Assembly: GCA_035720945.1 (NCBI GenBank)
Contig: DASTNK010000124.1
Coordinates: forward strand, 1-21,026
Direction of reading: 5' to 3'
Source: SCQX01 sp035720945
GTDB lineage: Bacteria > Pseudomonadota > Gammaproteobacteria > Burkholderiales > Burkholderiaceae_B
Length of the DNA: 21,026 nt
Below the pieces are notes generated by a model. It had not been told where the DNA came from and made no database searches. It worked only from the letters and a program-made list of their open reading frames with translations. Positions within the stretch are counted from its first letter, which is position 1; every line of letters begins with the position of its first letter. The translations under genes and the position numbers were made by a program. Below are positions 1 to 7,932 of the stretch, one piece after another.

Positions 1-1
1 C

Positions 2-277
2 GTCCGCCAGGTGCTGGGCAACCGGGGCACCGACCAGGATGCGTCCCTGACTCTACGCGTGCACCCCGGTGACCTCGAACTCGTGCGCCGCTACCTGAAG
101 AGCGAGCACCCCGAGGAAAAATGGCGCCTGTGCCCGGTGGAATCCATCACGCCCGGCGGCTGCCTCATCCACTCATCGCTGGGCGCGGTGGACGCCACGC
201 TGGAAACCCGTTGGCACAACGTCGCCGCCGCGCTCGACGTCCTTCCGCCTCCTGGACAGCCCCCTCGTGGAACCTGA
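2..277 (+). CDS. fliH: FliH, flagellar export ATPase regulator (3' end only)
   Basis: This reading frame is open from the left edge and ends with TGA at 275-277, so only about the last 91 residues are present. FliH is the cytoplasmic stator-like protein that holds the export ATPase FliI in a heterocomplex and docks it to FliN on the C-ring. The visible part matches the FliH C-terminal domain that binds FliI: a stretch reading LRVHPGDLELV, then WRLCPVESITPGGC, then GAVDATLETRW. The final residues (PPPGQPPRGT) are proline-rich and lie inside the overlap with fliI. The fliI start codon lies 11 bases inside this gene, which suggests translational coupling. The identity is secure from domain character and from the downstream neighbour; the start is outside the window. 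Confidence 0.93.
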   Translation, partial: VRQVLGNRGTDQDASLTLRVHPGDLELVRRYLKSEHPEEKWRLCPVESITPGGCLIHSSLGAVDATLETRWHNVAAALDVLPPPGQPPRGT

Positions 278-1712
278 CCACACCGACACGCCCGGCGCGC
301 GCTGGCGGCTGCGGCTGGCGGCCGACGCCAGACGCATCCCGCTCGTGTCGCCATTCACCGCCAGCGGCAGAGTGACACGCGCCACCGGCCTGGTGATCGA
401 GGCCACAGGGCTGCGAATGGCCGTCGGCGCCGCATGCCGAATAGAAATCGCACCGGGAAGCGACCGTTGGGCGGACGCGGAAGTGGTCGGCTTCCACGGC
501 CAAGTCTTGTACCTGATGCCCCAGAGCGACATCTCGGGGCTGCCCCCCGGCGCACGCGTACTACCCGCCGAGCCTGACAAACCCGTACCGGGAAACGCCA
601 CGACACAAGACAGACGGGCCACGTCAGCGCAAACCCGGCGCCTTCCGGTCGGGGAAACCTTGCTTGGCCGTGTCGTGGACGGTGCGGGCAACCCGCTGGA
701 TGGGCTCGGCCCCCTGCGGCATGCCCACATGGCCCCCTTGACGGCACGGGCAATCAACCCCCTCTCCCGCGCGCCCATCGACACGGTGCTCGATGTGGGA
801 GTGCGCGCCGTCAATGGGTTGCTGACCGTTGGTCGCGGCCAACGCATGGGGCTGTTCGCCGGCTCCGGGGTCGGCAAGAGCGTTCTGCTGGGCATGATGG
901 CGCGCTATACCGCAGCCGACATCATCGTCGTGGGGCTCATCGGCGAACGCGGCCGTGAGGTCAAGGAGTTCATCGAGCACAACCTGGGACCCGAGGGGCT
1001 GCGGCGCTCGGTCGTGGTGGCGGCGCCAGCCGATGTCTCGCCCCTGCTGCGCCTGCAAGGTGCCGTCTATGCCACCCGTCTCGCCGAGTACTTCCGCGAC
1101 ATGGGGAGGCACGTTCTGCTGATCATGGATTCGCTCACTCGCTTTGCCATGGCGCAACGCGAGATCGCGCTGGCGATCGGCGAACCACCAGCCACCAAAG
1201 GCTACCCACCATCGGTATTCGCCAAACTGCCGGCACTGGTGGAGCGCGCTGGCAATGGCACCCAAGGCGACAATGGAGCAGGAGGATCGATCACTGCGTT
1301 CTATACCGTCCTCACCGAGGGGGACGATCAACAAGATCCGATCGCCGATTCGGCGCGCGCCATCCTGGACGGCCACGTCGTCCTGTCACGCGGCTTGGCG
1401 GAGGCGGGCCATTACCCCGCCATCGACATCGAGGCGTCCATATCGCGTGTGATGCCGTCCATCGTCGACGGCGCACAAATGCGGCGGGTTCATCGCTTCA
1501 AGCAAATCCTGTCGCGCTATCAGCGCAATCGGGATCTGATCGCGGTGGGCGCCTACACGGCGGGCAACGACCCGCAGATCGATGAGGCTGTCGACCGGTA
1601 TCCCTGGCTGGAATCCTATTTGCAACAAGGCATGGACAACCGCATCGATTACGCATCCTCGGCCCGCGAACTGGCTGAGGTCCTTGGCGAAAAGGTGGAA
1701 CAACATGGCTGA
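267..1712 (+). CDS. fliI: FliI, flagellum-specific export ATPase
   Basis: FliI is the hexameric ATPase at the base of the flagellar type III export apparatus; it helps to unfold and deliver substrates to the FlhA/FlhB gate. The 481-residue product has an N-terminal beta-barrel region (about 1-110), then the F1-beta-like catalytic core. The Walker A motif GSGVGKS is at 199-205, the catalytic glutamate lies in GERGREV (E227), and the Walker B strand VLLIMD ends at D288. This is followed by the family signature SLTRFAMAQREIALAIGEPP. The start chosen is GTG at 267, overlapping fliH by 11 bases; no earlier in-frame start is available and the next ATG would cut into the barrel. The Shine-Dalgarno sequence is weak, consistent with coupling to fliH. 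Its last bases overlap the fliJ start. Confidence 0.97.
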   Translation: MEPDHTDTPGARWRLRLAADARRIPLVSPFTASGRVTRATGLVIEATGLRMAVGAACRIEIAPGSDRWADAEVVGFHGQVLYLMPQSDISGLPPGARVLPAEPDKPVPGNATTQDRRATSAQTRRLPVGETLLGRVVDGAGNPLDGLGPLRHAHMAPLTARAINPLSRAPIDTVLDVGVRAVNGLLTVGRGQRMGLFAGSGVGKSVLLGMMARYTAADIIVVGLIGERGREVKEFIEHNLGPEGLRRSVVVAAPADVSPLLRLQGAVYATRLAEYFRDMGRHVLLIMDSLTRFAMAQREIALAIGEPPATKGYPPSVFAKLPALVERAGNGTQGDNGAGGSITAFYTVLTEGDDQQDPIADSARAILDGHVVLSRGLAEAGHYPAIDIEASISRVMPSIVDGAQMRRVHRFKQILSRYQRNRDLIAVGAYTAGNDPQIDEAVDRYPWLESYLQQGMDNRIDYASSARELAEVLGEKVEQHG

Positions 1713-2190
1713 ACACGCGTCCCTGGGAACCCTGATCGACATGGCGGCCAAACAGGTGGAAACGGCTTACCGCCAACTCCAGCAACTGATGGCTGAGCGC
1801 CAGGACGCCGAACGTCAACTGCAAGCCTTGCGGACGTACCGTCTCGATTACACGCTGCGCCTGCAAAACGCCTCCGAAGGAGGCCTTTCGGCGTCGAATT
1901 ACCACAATTTCCGGCGCTTCATCGCCACTTTGGACGACGCGATCACGCAGCAAAATAAGGTCATGACACAGATCGAGGCGCGGCTGCGCGGCGGGCGTGA
2001 GCAATGGCACGCACGGAAACAGCGCCTGAACTCCTACGAAACCCTGCTGGAACGCGATGCGCGCGCGCGACGATACCGGGAAAACCGCAACGAGCAGCGA
2101 TCCAGCGACGAAATCGCCATGAATCTGGCGCGGCAGCCGTTCAACACGGAACAGCCCGACCAGGATCCGGCCACGAGGCGCCCTGCATGA
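1705..2190 (+). CDS. fliJ: FliJ, export apparatus coiled-coil protein
   Basis: FliJ is a small coiled-coil protein that sits in the FliI hexamer like the gamma subunit of F1 ATPase, promotes its assembly and escorts export chaperones. The product is 161 residues, slightly longer than the roughly 147 common in enterics. It is almost wholly heptad-like helical, rich in Q, E, R and L, with the family pattern of a long N-terminal helix (AKQVETAYRQLQQLMAERQ) and a conserved middle YRLDYTLRLQ/FRRFIATLDDAI. The extra length is a polar C-terminal tail (from about residue 130) with no recognisable motif. The ATG at 1705 overlaps the fliI stop by 8 bases, and the stop overlaps the fliK start (ATGA), so the three genes are probably translationally coupled. 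Sequence conservation in this family is low, but context makes the call firm. Confidence 0.93.
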   Translation: MAEHASLGTLIDMAAKQVETAYRQLQQLMAERQDAERQLQALRTYRLDYTLRLQNASEGGLSASNYHNFRRFIATLDDAITQQNKVMTQIEARLRGGREQWHARKQRLNSYETLLERDARARRYRENRNEQRSSDEIAMNLARQPFNTEQPDQDPATRRPA

Positions 2191-3506
2191 CGTCCACATC
2201 GGTTATCGCCGTCTCCGCTTCCAATATATCGGCAAAGGCGCCGGCCTCGTCCAACGCGCAACCGCCCGGCGACAGCCCGGCCTTTCGCGACGTGCTGGCC
2301 AACCAGTCGAACCCGCGCGCCGCCAATCAGGCGCCCGCGAAGAACACCGATGGGCAGGGAAGCCCGGTGTCGTCTGGCAATGGCACATCCACGCAAGCAG
2401 CCGGCCACCCCGCCAAACCAGAACAAGCCGGCAAAGCCGTCGATGACAAGAAAGCCGACGACAAAAAGTCCATCGCTGATGCGCCGTCCCCGGCGGGCAC
2501 CGGTCTGCCCGGCATCGCGCTCTATATCGCCGCCGAGGCCAATGCCCCCCTGCGCCAGACGGTTTCTTCGGGCGAAGCGCACACGCCAGAAGGCGCACAG
2601 GGCGTCGAAACCGCCCGCACCGCCACGTCGGCTTCCGGTCGCGCACACCCTGGCCCCGCAGCCATAGCGGCAAGCACAGGCGATGAAACGCCGCTCCCCG
2701 CGCCGCCTGTGGCAATCGCCCCCCCGGCGTCGACCAACACCACCAAACAGCCAGAGGCTTCTCCCGGGAACGCGGCAACCAGTCCGCTGGCGGCATCCGC
2801 CGCGTCGGGCAGCGGCCGTCCAGAGCACTCCTCTGAACGGGCGGGCGCCGCATCACTCGCGGGAACCGGCAACACGCCGGTTCACCCAGTATCCGAGTCG
2901 GTAAAAAACACCGGGCAAACCCACCAGACCGTGGCCGCGCAGATTCCCCCCATGCACGCCGGGATCAACGCCACGCCATCGCCCAATGGGCTGCCACTCG
3001 TGGCACAAGCCGCTCCCACACATGGGTTGATGGCGACCACGGCCTCCGCCACGGGGCCGGCGATCACCATTCCGCTGCAAAACCCTCGATGGCCAACCGA
3101 ACTCGGACGCCAATTCGTTGCCATCGCGCAGTCCAGCCAGTCGGGCTTGGGTCACACGGCACAGCTACGACTGGATCCACCCAACCTCGGCCCGCTGCAC
3201 ATTGCCATCCACGTCAGCGACAACGTGGCGCAAGCCGTGTTCTTCTCCCCTCATGCCCAAGTGCGGCAGGCCGTGGAGAACGCATTACCGCAGTTGCAAC
3301 AGCAACTCGCCCAGGCCGGCATTGCGCTGGGCCAAGCCAGCGTGAGTGATCAGGGGGCCTCAAGGCAGGCATTCGACGATGACGCGCCCTCCTCTAGAAG
3401 ACGGGCTGCCGGCGTCACCACAACCGTTGCCGTGGCCACGGGCCAGCCGGTGGCGGCCGGAACCCGCGCATCGGCTCCGAACGGCCTGGTCGACACCTTC
3501 GCCTGA
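2187..3506 (+). CDS. fliK: FliK, hook-length control protein
   Basis: FliK is secreted during hook growth, measures hook length, and on reaching the mature length switches FlhB from rod/hook to filament substrates. The 439-residue product shows the expected two-part layout. Residues 1 to about 295 are low-complexity, rich in Ala, Pro, Ser, Thr and Gly, as expected for an extended molecular ruler. The C-terminal part (about 300-395) is the compact Flg_hook domain, recognisable from LGRQFVAIAQ, LRLDPPNLGPLHIAIHV, VRQAVENALPQLQQQLAQAGI and the following LGQASVS. A polar disordered tail follows. The ATG at 2187 overlaps the fliJ stop by four bases (ATGA). No internal tandem repeats are evident in the ruler. 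A gap of about 180 bases separates it from fliL, the largest break in the + strand train. Confidence 0.95.
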   Translation: MTSTSVIAVSASNISAKAPASSNAQPPGDSPAFRDVLANQSNPRAANQAPAKNTDGQGSPVSSGNGTSTQAAGHPAKPEQAGKAVDDKKADDKKSIADAPSPAGTGLPGIALYIAAEANAPLRQTVSSGEAHTPEGAQGVETARTATSASGRAHPGPAAIAASTGDETPLPAPPVAIAPPASTNTTKQPEASPGNAATSPLAASAASGSGRPEHSSERAGAASLAGTGNTPVHPVSESVKNTGQTHQTVAAQIPPMHAGINATPSPNGLPLVAQAAPTHGLMATTASATGPAITIPLQNPRWPTELGRQFVAIAQSSQSGLGHTAQLRLDPPNLGPLHIAIHVSDNVAQAVFFSPHAQVRQAVENALPQLQQQLAQAGIALGQASVSDQGASRQAFDDDAPSSRRRAAGVTTTVAVATGQPVAAGTRASAPNGLVDTFA

Positions 3507-3689
3507 CGGAGTGCTCAACCGCTCATCAACCAAACGCCGGAGATGCCCGCCTTTCGACCTGTTGTTCATGAACACCGATGCCCCCACGCTCGGGCACAAT
3601 GATTCCCGCACGCAACGGAACACCCTCCGCGGCCGATGCGTGAAGCGCGGACCGCGGCATGCTTCCGGCGTCGAACCCCGAGCACCGCT
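3507..3689 (+). other. fliK-fliL intergenic gap
   Basis: This is the only sizeable non-coding stretch within the fli train. It has no clear intrinsic terminator (no GC stem followed by a T run) and no convincing -35/-10 pair. A GCCGATGC at 3632-3639 matches six of eight bases of the sigma-28 -10 element, but the corresponding -35 position (3613-3616, CAAC) is poor. The later part (from 3636) is in frame with fliL and begins with ATG, so part of the gap could be coding if fliL starts upstream of 3690. It could also hold a promoter separating the fliHIJK genes from the fliLMNOPQR genes, but I cannot demonstrate one. Confidence 0.4.
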
Positions 3690-4187
3690 ATGCGAAAACC
3701 TTTGGCCTATTCACAACCCCGCCCCATGCAAAGAGCCATCAAAACCCTGCTGATGCTCGTACTCGTCGCCGCCGCCAGTATCGGCGGCACGCTCTTCTAT
3801 TCATCCCATTTCGGCCCCTTCACCGCCCACGCCATCGAAGCGCCCAAGAAGCCAGCGCCTCCGCCCATCCCCAACCCGATTTACGTCCCGCTCGACCCTT
3901 TCACCGTCACGCTCCAGGGCAACGACAGCCGGCGCATTCTGTACACGGCGATCACGCTGCGGGTCGCGGACACTGAATCCAGCAAACTGCTGAGCCGCTA
4001 CATGCCCGAGGTGCGGAACCGTGTCCTGCTGACGCTGTCCGAACAGAACCCCGACACCGTGCAGACCCCCGAGGCGCGCGCCGCGCTAGCCAAGGCCCTG
4101 ATCAAATCGCTCGAGTCGCCTTACATCCCGCAGCCCTTGGGACCGAAGATCTCCAACGTTCTGTTCACGGCATTCGTGGTGCAATAA
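3690..4187 (+). CDS. fliL: FliL, flagellar basal-body membrane protein
   Basis: FliL is an inner-membrane protein with a periplasmic domain that surrounds or contacts the stator units and supports motor torque. With the start at 3690 the product is 165 residues: a short cytoplasmic N-terminus, one transmembrane helix (about 18-36), a proline-rich linker (KKPAPPPIPNPIYVPL), and a periplasmic domain containing DPFTVTLQG, RILYTAITLRV, YMPEVRNRVLLTLSEQ and the C-terminal ISNVLFTAFVVQ typical of the family. In-frame ATGs at 3636, 3690 and 3726 all lack a strong Shine-Dalgarno. I chose 3690 because it gives a normal length with a basic N-terminus before the helix; 3726 (153 residues) is equally possible. 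The TAA stop touches the ATG of fliM directly. Confidence 0.9.
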   Translation: MRKPLAYSQPRPMQRAIKTLLMLVLVAAASIGGTLFYSSHFGPFTAHAIEAPKKPAPPPIPNPIYVPLDPFTVTLQGNDSRRILYTAITLRVADTESSKLLSRYMPEVRNRVLLTLSEQNPDTVQTPEARAALAKALIKSLESPYIPQPLGPKISNVLFTAFVVQ

Positions 4188-5198
4188 ATGCCTTATCAGA
4201 ATTTTCTCTCGCAGGACGAAGTCGACGCCCTCTTGGCGGGCGTGACGGGCGAGGGGGATAAACCCGCAGAACAAGACTCCCTGGGGAACGGGGTACGGCC
4301 TTATGACCTGAGTTCACCGGAACGGGTGGTGCGCCACCGCATGCAGACGCTCGAACTGATCAACGAGCGATTCGCACGCCGCCTGCGCGGCGTTCTGCTC
4401 AGTTTCATGCGCCGCAACGCTGACATCACCGTCGGCACCCTGCGGGTTCTGAAATACTCGGAATTCGAACGCAACCTGCCGGTTCCCAGCAATCTGAACA
4501 TGGTGACCATGAAGCCGCTGCGCGGCACAGCGTTGTTCTCCTTCGATCCCAGCCTGGTTTTCCTGGTCATCGACAGCCTGTTCGGCGGCCATGGGCGCTA
4601 CCACACGCGTGTAGAGGGCCGGGACTTCACCACCACCGAACTACGTATCATCCGGCGCTTGTTGACCATGACGCTGGAATGCTATGGCGACGCCTGGCAG
4701 CCCGTGCATCCGATCGAACTGGACTACATCCGGTCGGAAATGCACACCAAGTTCGCCAACATCACCAGCGGGAACGAAATCGTGGTGGTATCCACGTTCA
4801 ACATCGAACTTGGCGCTTCCGGAGGCAAACTCAATGTCTGCCTGCCCTATTCCATGATCGAGCCCGTGCGCGACCTGCTCATACGCCCCCTGCAGCACGC
4901 CAGCGCCAACGCGATAGACCGCCGCTGGCAGCAACAACTGTCGCGCCAAGTGCGCAGTGCAGACGTGGAGCTGATCGCCGAATTCGCAAGCATCCCCAGC
5001 AGCATCGCCGCATTGATGAAGATGCGCGCCGGCGACGTCCTGCCCTTCGAGCTGTCGTCCATCATCCAGGCGCACGTGGGTGGCGTGCCGGTCATGGAAT
5101 GTGCCTATGGCACCCGCAGCGGTCACTATGCCCTGCGGGTCCAGAAACTCTTGGCCCGCGACGAACCCGACACAACCGACCTCAACCGCCATGACTGA
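4188..5198 (+). CDS. fliM: FliM, flagellar motor switch protein
   Basis: FliM is the middle C-ring protein; it binds phosphorylated CheY and transmits the signal to FliG to reverse rotation. The 336-residue product begins with the conserved CheY-P-binding segment (LSQDEVDALLAG, residues 7-18), followed by an acidic linker. The middle domain (about 40-230) carries the GGHG loop (133-136) within LFGGHGRYHTRVEGRDFT that contacts FliG. The C-terminal SpoA/FliN-like domain is at about 255-325. Length and domain order are normal. The start abuts the fliL stop with no space, and the stop overlaps the fliN start by 8 bases (ATG at 5191, TGA at 5196-5198), indicating coupled synthesis of the two switch partners. 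Confidence 0.97.
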   Translation: MPYQNFLSQDEVDALLAGVTGEGDKPAEQDSLGNGVRPYDLSSPERVVRHRMQTLELINERFARRLRGVLLSFMRRNADITVGTLRVLKYSEFERNLPVPSNLNMVTMKPLRGTALFSFDPSLVFLVIDSLFGGHGRYHTRVEGRDFTTTELRIIRRLLTMTLECYGDAWQPVHPIELDYIRSEMHTKFANITSGNEIVVVSTFNIELGASGGKLNVCLPYSMIEPVRDLLIRPLQHASANAIDRRWQQQLSRQVRSADVELIAEFASIPSSIAALMKMRAGDVLPFELSSIIQAHVGGVPVMECAYGTRSGHYALRVQKLLARDEPDTTDLNRHD

Positions 5199-5685
5199 TC
5201 CCATCGAAGACCCCGCCGAAAAGCCCGATACAGCGGATTCCGCCGACGACTGGGCATCCGCCCTGGCCGAGCAGAACGCGCAATCCAAACCGGCGACACA
5301 GGCCGATGGCCTGCGCGAAGGCGCTGACGACTGGGCCAGCGCACTGGCGGAACAAACCGCGGCCGGCGCATCCGGCCAGGTGTTCAAGCCACTGGTCGGC
5401 AGCGGCGGCGGCGGGGACAGCGACATCGACATGATCATGGACATCCCGGTGCAACTGTCGGTCGAACTCGGCCGCACGCGGCTGACCATCCGGAACATCC
5501 TGCAACTGGGCCAGGGATCGGTCGTCGAACTGGAAGGGCTGGCTGGCGAACCCATGGACATCTTCGTCAACGGCTACCTGATCGCCCAGGGGGAAGTCGT
5601 CGTGGTTGACGACAAATACGGCATTCGTCTCACAGACATCATCACCCCCGCCGATCGCCTCGGCCGTCTGAACTCGAAACGCTGA
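5191..5685 (+). CDS. fliN: FliN, flagellar motor switch protein
   Basis: FliN forms the bottom of the C-ring with FliM and is the docking site for FliH-FliI export complexes. The 164-residue product is longer than the roughly 137 residues of enteric FliN. The extra length is N-terminal: an acidic, probably flexible segment in which ADDWASALAEQ occurs twice (residues 18-28 and 45-55), followed by a glycine linker (72-75). The SpoA domain (about 82-157) is complete, with IPVQLSVELGRTRLTI, LGQGSVVELEGLAGEP, DIFVNGYLIAQGEVVVVDDKYGIRLTDI. The two copies of the short repeat use different codons throughout. The start lies inside the fliM 3' end. The duplication is unusual compared with single-copy N-terminal motifs of this kind. 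Confidence 0.96.
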   Translation: MTDPIEDPAEKPDTADSADDWASALAEQNAQSKPATQADGLREGADDWASALAEQTAAGASGQVFKPLVGSGGGGDSDIDMIMDIPVQLSVELGRTRLTIRNILQLGQGSVVELEGLAGEPMDIFVNGYLIAQGEVVVVDDKYGIRLTDIITPADRLGRLNSKR

Positions 5686-5688
5686 ACC

Positions 5689-6042
5689 ATGACCGAAGCC
5701 GCCGCGCTGCGCCTTATTCTCAGCCTGCTGGCGATCATCGCCCTGATATTGGCGGGCGCTTGGCTCGCGCGCCGTTCCGGCTGGCTGAAAGCGGGCGCGG
5801 GCGGCTCGATCCGTGTCCTGGGCACACACAGCCTGGGCGCGCGCGCCAGCCTCGCGGTCGTCCAGATAGAGGACGCGCGTCTGGTCCTGGGCGTGACACC
5901 CGGACAGATATCCCTGCTGCACACGCTGCCGCCCGCGGCGAACCCGCAAACACCGGACCGGGACAACGTTGCCACCTTAGCCAAAGCACGCCCCGCGGAT
6001 TTCGGCGCCGCGTTGCGGCGCGCCCTCTCCCGCCGTCCGTGA
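5689..6042 (+). CDS. fliO: FliO, export gate assembly protein
   Basis: FliO is a small membrane protein that stabilises FliP during assembly of the FliP5-FliQ4-FliR1 export gate. The 117-residue product has one N-terminal transmembrane helix (about residues 7-27, LRLILSLLAIIALILAGAWL), then a basic cytoplasmic domain with the family pattern IRVLGTHSLGARASLAVVQIEDARLVLGVTPGQISLLHTL (shown only to mark the region). The C-terminal third is Ala/Pro/Arg-rich and poorly conserved. The ATG at 5689 follows the fliN stop by three bases. Position between fliN and fliP supports the call; sequence similarity in this family is generally weak but the central beta motif here is clear. Confidence 0.92.
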   Translation: MTEAAALRLILSLLAIIALILAGAWLARRSGWLKAGAGGSIRVLGTHSLGARASLAVVQIEDARLVLGVTPGQISLLHTLPPAANPQTPDRDNVATLAKARPADFGAALRRALSRRP

Positions 6043-6053
6043 GCGGCCGCCCC

Positions 6054-6848
6054 ATGCTTGCTCCGCCCCACCTTCGCTTCGCTCCCGCCCGGCGGCGCCC
6101 AGCCATCGTCATGTTCGCCGGGCTGTTCCTGGCCATCGCCAGCCTGTTGCCCGGAACCAGTCTGGCGCAGGCGACGCTGCCCGCCATCACCGCCCTCCAG
6201 AACGCAAACGGTGGGCAGACATATTCCCTGAGCATACAGACGCTGCTGCTGTTGACATCCCTATCGTTCCTTCCCGCCGCATTGCTGATGATGACGGGCT
6301 TCACCCGCATCATCATCGTGCTCGGCCTGCTGCGCAGCGCCATGGGCACGCCAACGTCGCCACCGAATTCCGTTTTGATCGGGCTGGCGCTGTTCCTGAC
6401 TTTCTTCGCGATGTCGCCGGTGTTCAATCAGATCTACAGCCAGGCCTATCAGCCCCTGAGCGCCGGCACCATCAACTTTCAGACGGCACTGGAACGCGGC
6501 GCCAAACCACTCAAGACATTCATGCTGCACCAAACGCGTGAAGCCGATCTTTCCATGTTCGCCAACATGGCCAATGTCGGCCCGCTTGCCACGCCGGACG
6601 CTGTGCCCTTGCGTGTATTGGTGCCGGCCTTCGTCACGAGCGAGCTGAAGTCCGCATTCCAGATCGGCTTCACCATATTCATCCCATTTCTCATCATCGA
6701 CCTGGTCGTGGCCAGTGTGCTCATGGCGTTGGGCATGATGATGGTGCCGCCCGTGACAATCTCTCTGCCGTTCAAACTCATGCTGTTCGTCCTGGCCGAC
6801 GGCTGGCACCTGCTGCTCGGCTCCCTGGCGCGCAGTTTCTATCAGTAG
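6054..6848 (+). CDS. fliP: FliP, flagellar export gate protein
   Basis: FliP forms the pentameric core of the export channel in the inner membrane within the MS ring. The 264-residue product starts with a probable cleavable signal sequence (basic stretch then a hydrophobic run, ending near SLAQA at about residue 40), as is usual for FliP. The remainder carries the family pattern: LLLLTSLSFLPAALLMMTGF, RIIIVLGLLRSAMGTP, PPNSVLIGLALFLTFF, and near the C-terminus VPAFVTSELKSAF, GFTIFIPFLIIDLVV and MMMVPPVTISLPFKL. ATG at 6054 is used here, 11 bases after fliO; an in-frame ATG at 6111 would shorten the signal peptide n-region and cannot be excluded. The stop codon is embedded in the Shine-Dalgarno of fliQ. 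Confidence 0.96.
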   Translation: MLAPPHLRFAPARRRPAIVMFAGLFLAIASLLPGTSLAQATLPAITALQNANGGQTYSLSIQTLLLLTSLSFLPAALLMMTGFTRIIIVLGLLRSAMGTPTSPPNSVLIGLALFLTFFAMSPVFNQIYSQAYQPLSAGTINFQTALERGAKPLKTFMLHQTREADLSMFANMANVGPLATPDAVPLRVLVPAFVTSELKSAFQIGFTIFIPFLIIDLVVASVLMALGMMMVPPVTISLPFKLMLFVLADGWHLLLGSLARSFYQ

Positions 6849-6853
6849 GGAGG
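6848..6853 (+). promoter_or_regulatory. Strong ribosome binding site for fliQ
   Basis: GGGAGG lies seven bases upstream of the fliQ ATG and overlaps the last base of the fliP TAG stop. It decides the ATG at 6861 as the start over the out-of-frame GTG at 6857. It is the clearest Shine-Dalgarno in the + strand train; most of the other genes rely on overlap with the preceding gene. Confidence 0.75.
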
Positions 6854-6860
6854 AACGTGA

Positions 6861-7130
6861 ATGAATTCCGAAGCCATCATGTCGATGACGTATCACGCCA
6901 TGAAGATCGCCCTGATCATGGCGGGTCCGCTGCTGTTGGTCACACTGATCGTGGGACTGGTGATCAGCATCTTCCAGGCGGCCACGCAAATCAACGAGAT
7001 GACATTGTCGTTCATACCAAAACTGCTGGCTGTCGGCGTGGCCCTAGTATTGCTGGGCCCATGGCTCATCTCCACCATGGTCGACTACATGCATCAACTG
7101 TTCACCAGCATACCCGGGCTGGTGTCCTGA
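6861..7130 (+). CDS. fliQ: FliQ, flagellar export gate protein
   Basis: FliQ is a small two-helix membrane protein that wraps around the FliP-FliR core of the export gate. The 89-residue product is the standard length. It has two hydrophobic helices (about 14-38 and 52-75) linked by the highly conserved loop FQAATQINEMTLSFIPKLLA. The N-terminus (MNSEAIMSMTYHAMKIAL) also fits the family. Start choice is fixed by the GGGAGG at 6848-6853. Thirteen bases separate it from the fliR start. Nothing unusual is seen. Confidence 0.97.
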   Translation: MNSEAIMSMTYHAMKIALIMAGPLLLVTLIVGLVISIFQAATQINEMTLSFIPKLLAVGVALVLLGPWLISTMVDYMHQLFTSIPGLVS

Positions 7131-7143
7131 CGCGCGCGGGATA

Positions 7144-7932
7144 GTGGTCTCCGTCGAACTCGGGCAGCTATATGCCTGGATCAACGCCTTCATCTGGCCG
7201 TTCTTCCGCATCGTCGCGTTGCTGAGCACCGCGCCGGTGCTGGGCGACTCGTCTATACCCGTGCGCATCAAACTGGCCTTCGCGGTCGCACTCACCGTGG
7301 TGATCGCTCCAGGGCTGCCCACCATGCCGGCGGTCGCGCCCGCATCATTCGCCGGTCTGGGGATCGCCGCGCGCCAAGTGCTCATCGGCTCCGCCCTGGG
7401 ACTGACCATGCGCATCGCCTTCGCGGCGGTGCAGACCGCAGGCGAATTCACCGGGCTGCAAATGGGCCTGTCGTTCGCCTCGTTCTTCGACCCCACGACC
7501 GGCGCCAACACCGCCGTGTTGTCGCGCCTGATGAACATCATCGCAATGCTCTTGTTCCTCGCGCTCAACGGTCATCTGCTCGTGCTGGTTGGTCTGGCGC
7601 GCACCTTCGAAGTGCTGCCCATCAGTCAGGCCGCCATGGCGCCGGGAGGCTGGCAGGTATTGTTCGATTGGAGTTCCCAGGTGCTGATCTCGGGCATGCT
7701 GCTGGCCCTGCCGCTCATCATTGTGTTGTTGGCGATCAATCTGGCCCTGGGCATCCTCAACCGCACCGCCCAGCAACTATCGGTGTTCGCCGTGGGCTTT
7801 CCCATCACCCTGATGGTGGGTCTGATCCTGCTTGCCGTGGTGCTGCCGCAAAGCGGCCCGTTCCTCGAGCACTTGTTCCAATCCGGTTATGAGGCCATGG
7901 GCGATCTGACTGGGGCCCTGGCGGGTCGCTGA
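7144..7932 (+). CDS. fliR: FliR, flagellar export gate protein
   Basis: FliR completes the FliP-FliQ-FliR export gate and provides the single subunit that closes the helical assembly. The 262-residue product is highly hydrophobic with about six predicted membrane segments and shows the family start LYAWINAFIWPFFRI, then VLGDSSIPVRIKLAFAVALT, FTGLQMGLSFASFFDPTTG, RLMNIIAMLLFLALNGHL and the C-terminal PITLMVGLILLAVVLP. The start is GTG at 7144 with no good Shine-Dalgarno; the adjacent residues match the usual FliR N-terminus, and no ATG exists nearby in frame. It is the last gene of the + strand train and converges with the lipoprotein gene about 100 bases downstream. Confidence 0.96.
   Translation: MVSVELGQLYAWINAFIWPFFRIVALLSTAPVLGDSSIPVRIKLAFAVALTVVIAPGLPTMPAVAPASFAGLGIAARQVLIGSALGLTMRIAFAAVQTAGEFTGLQMGLSFASFFDPTTGANTAVLSRLMNIIAMLLFLALNGHLLVLVGLARTFEVLPISQAAMAPGGWQVLFDWSSQVLISGMLLALPLIIVLLAINLALGILNRTAQQLSVFAVGFPITLMVGLILLAVVLPQSGPFLEHLFQSGYEAMGDLTGALAGR

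Noticed and set aside
173..895. Long open frame of 240 codons antisense to fliH/fliI
   Set aside because: It overlaps strongly supported fliI, has no family resemblance and is the kind of open antisense frame common in GC-rich genes.
3613..3639. Sigma-28-like element before fliL (CAAC-N15-GCCGATGC)
   Set aside because: Only about 8 of 12 consensus bases match, with a poor -35; not enough to call a promoter.
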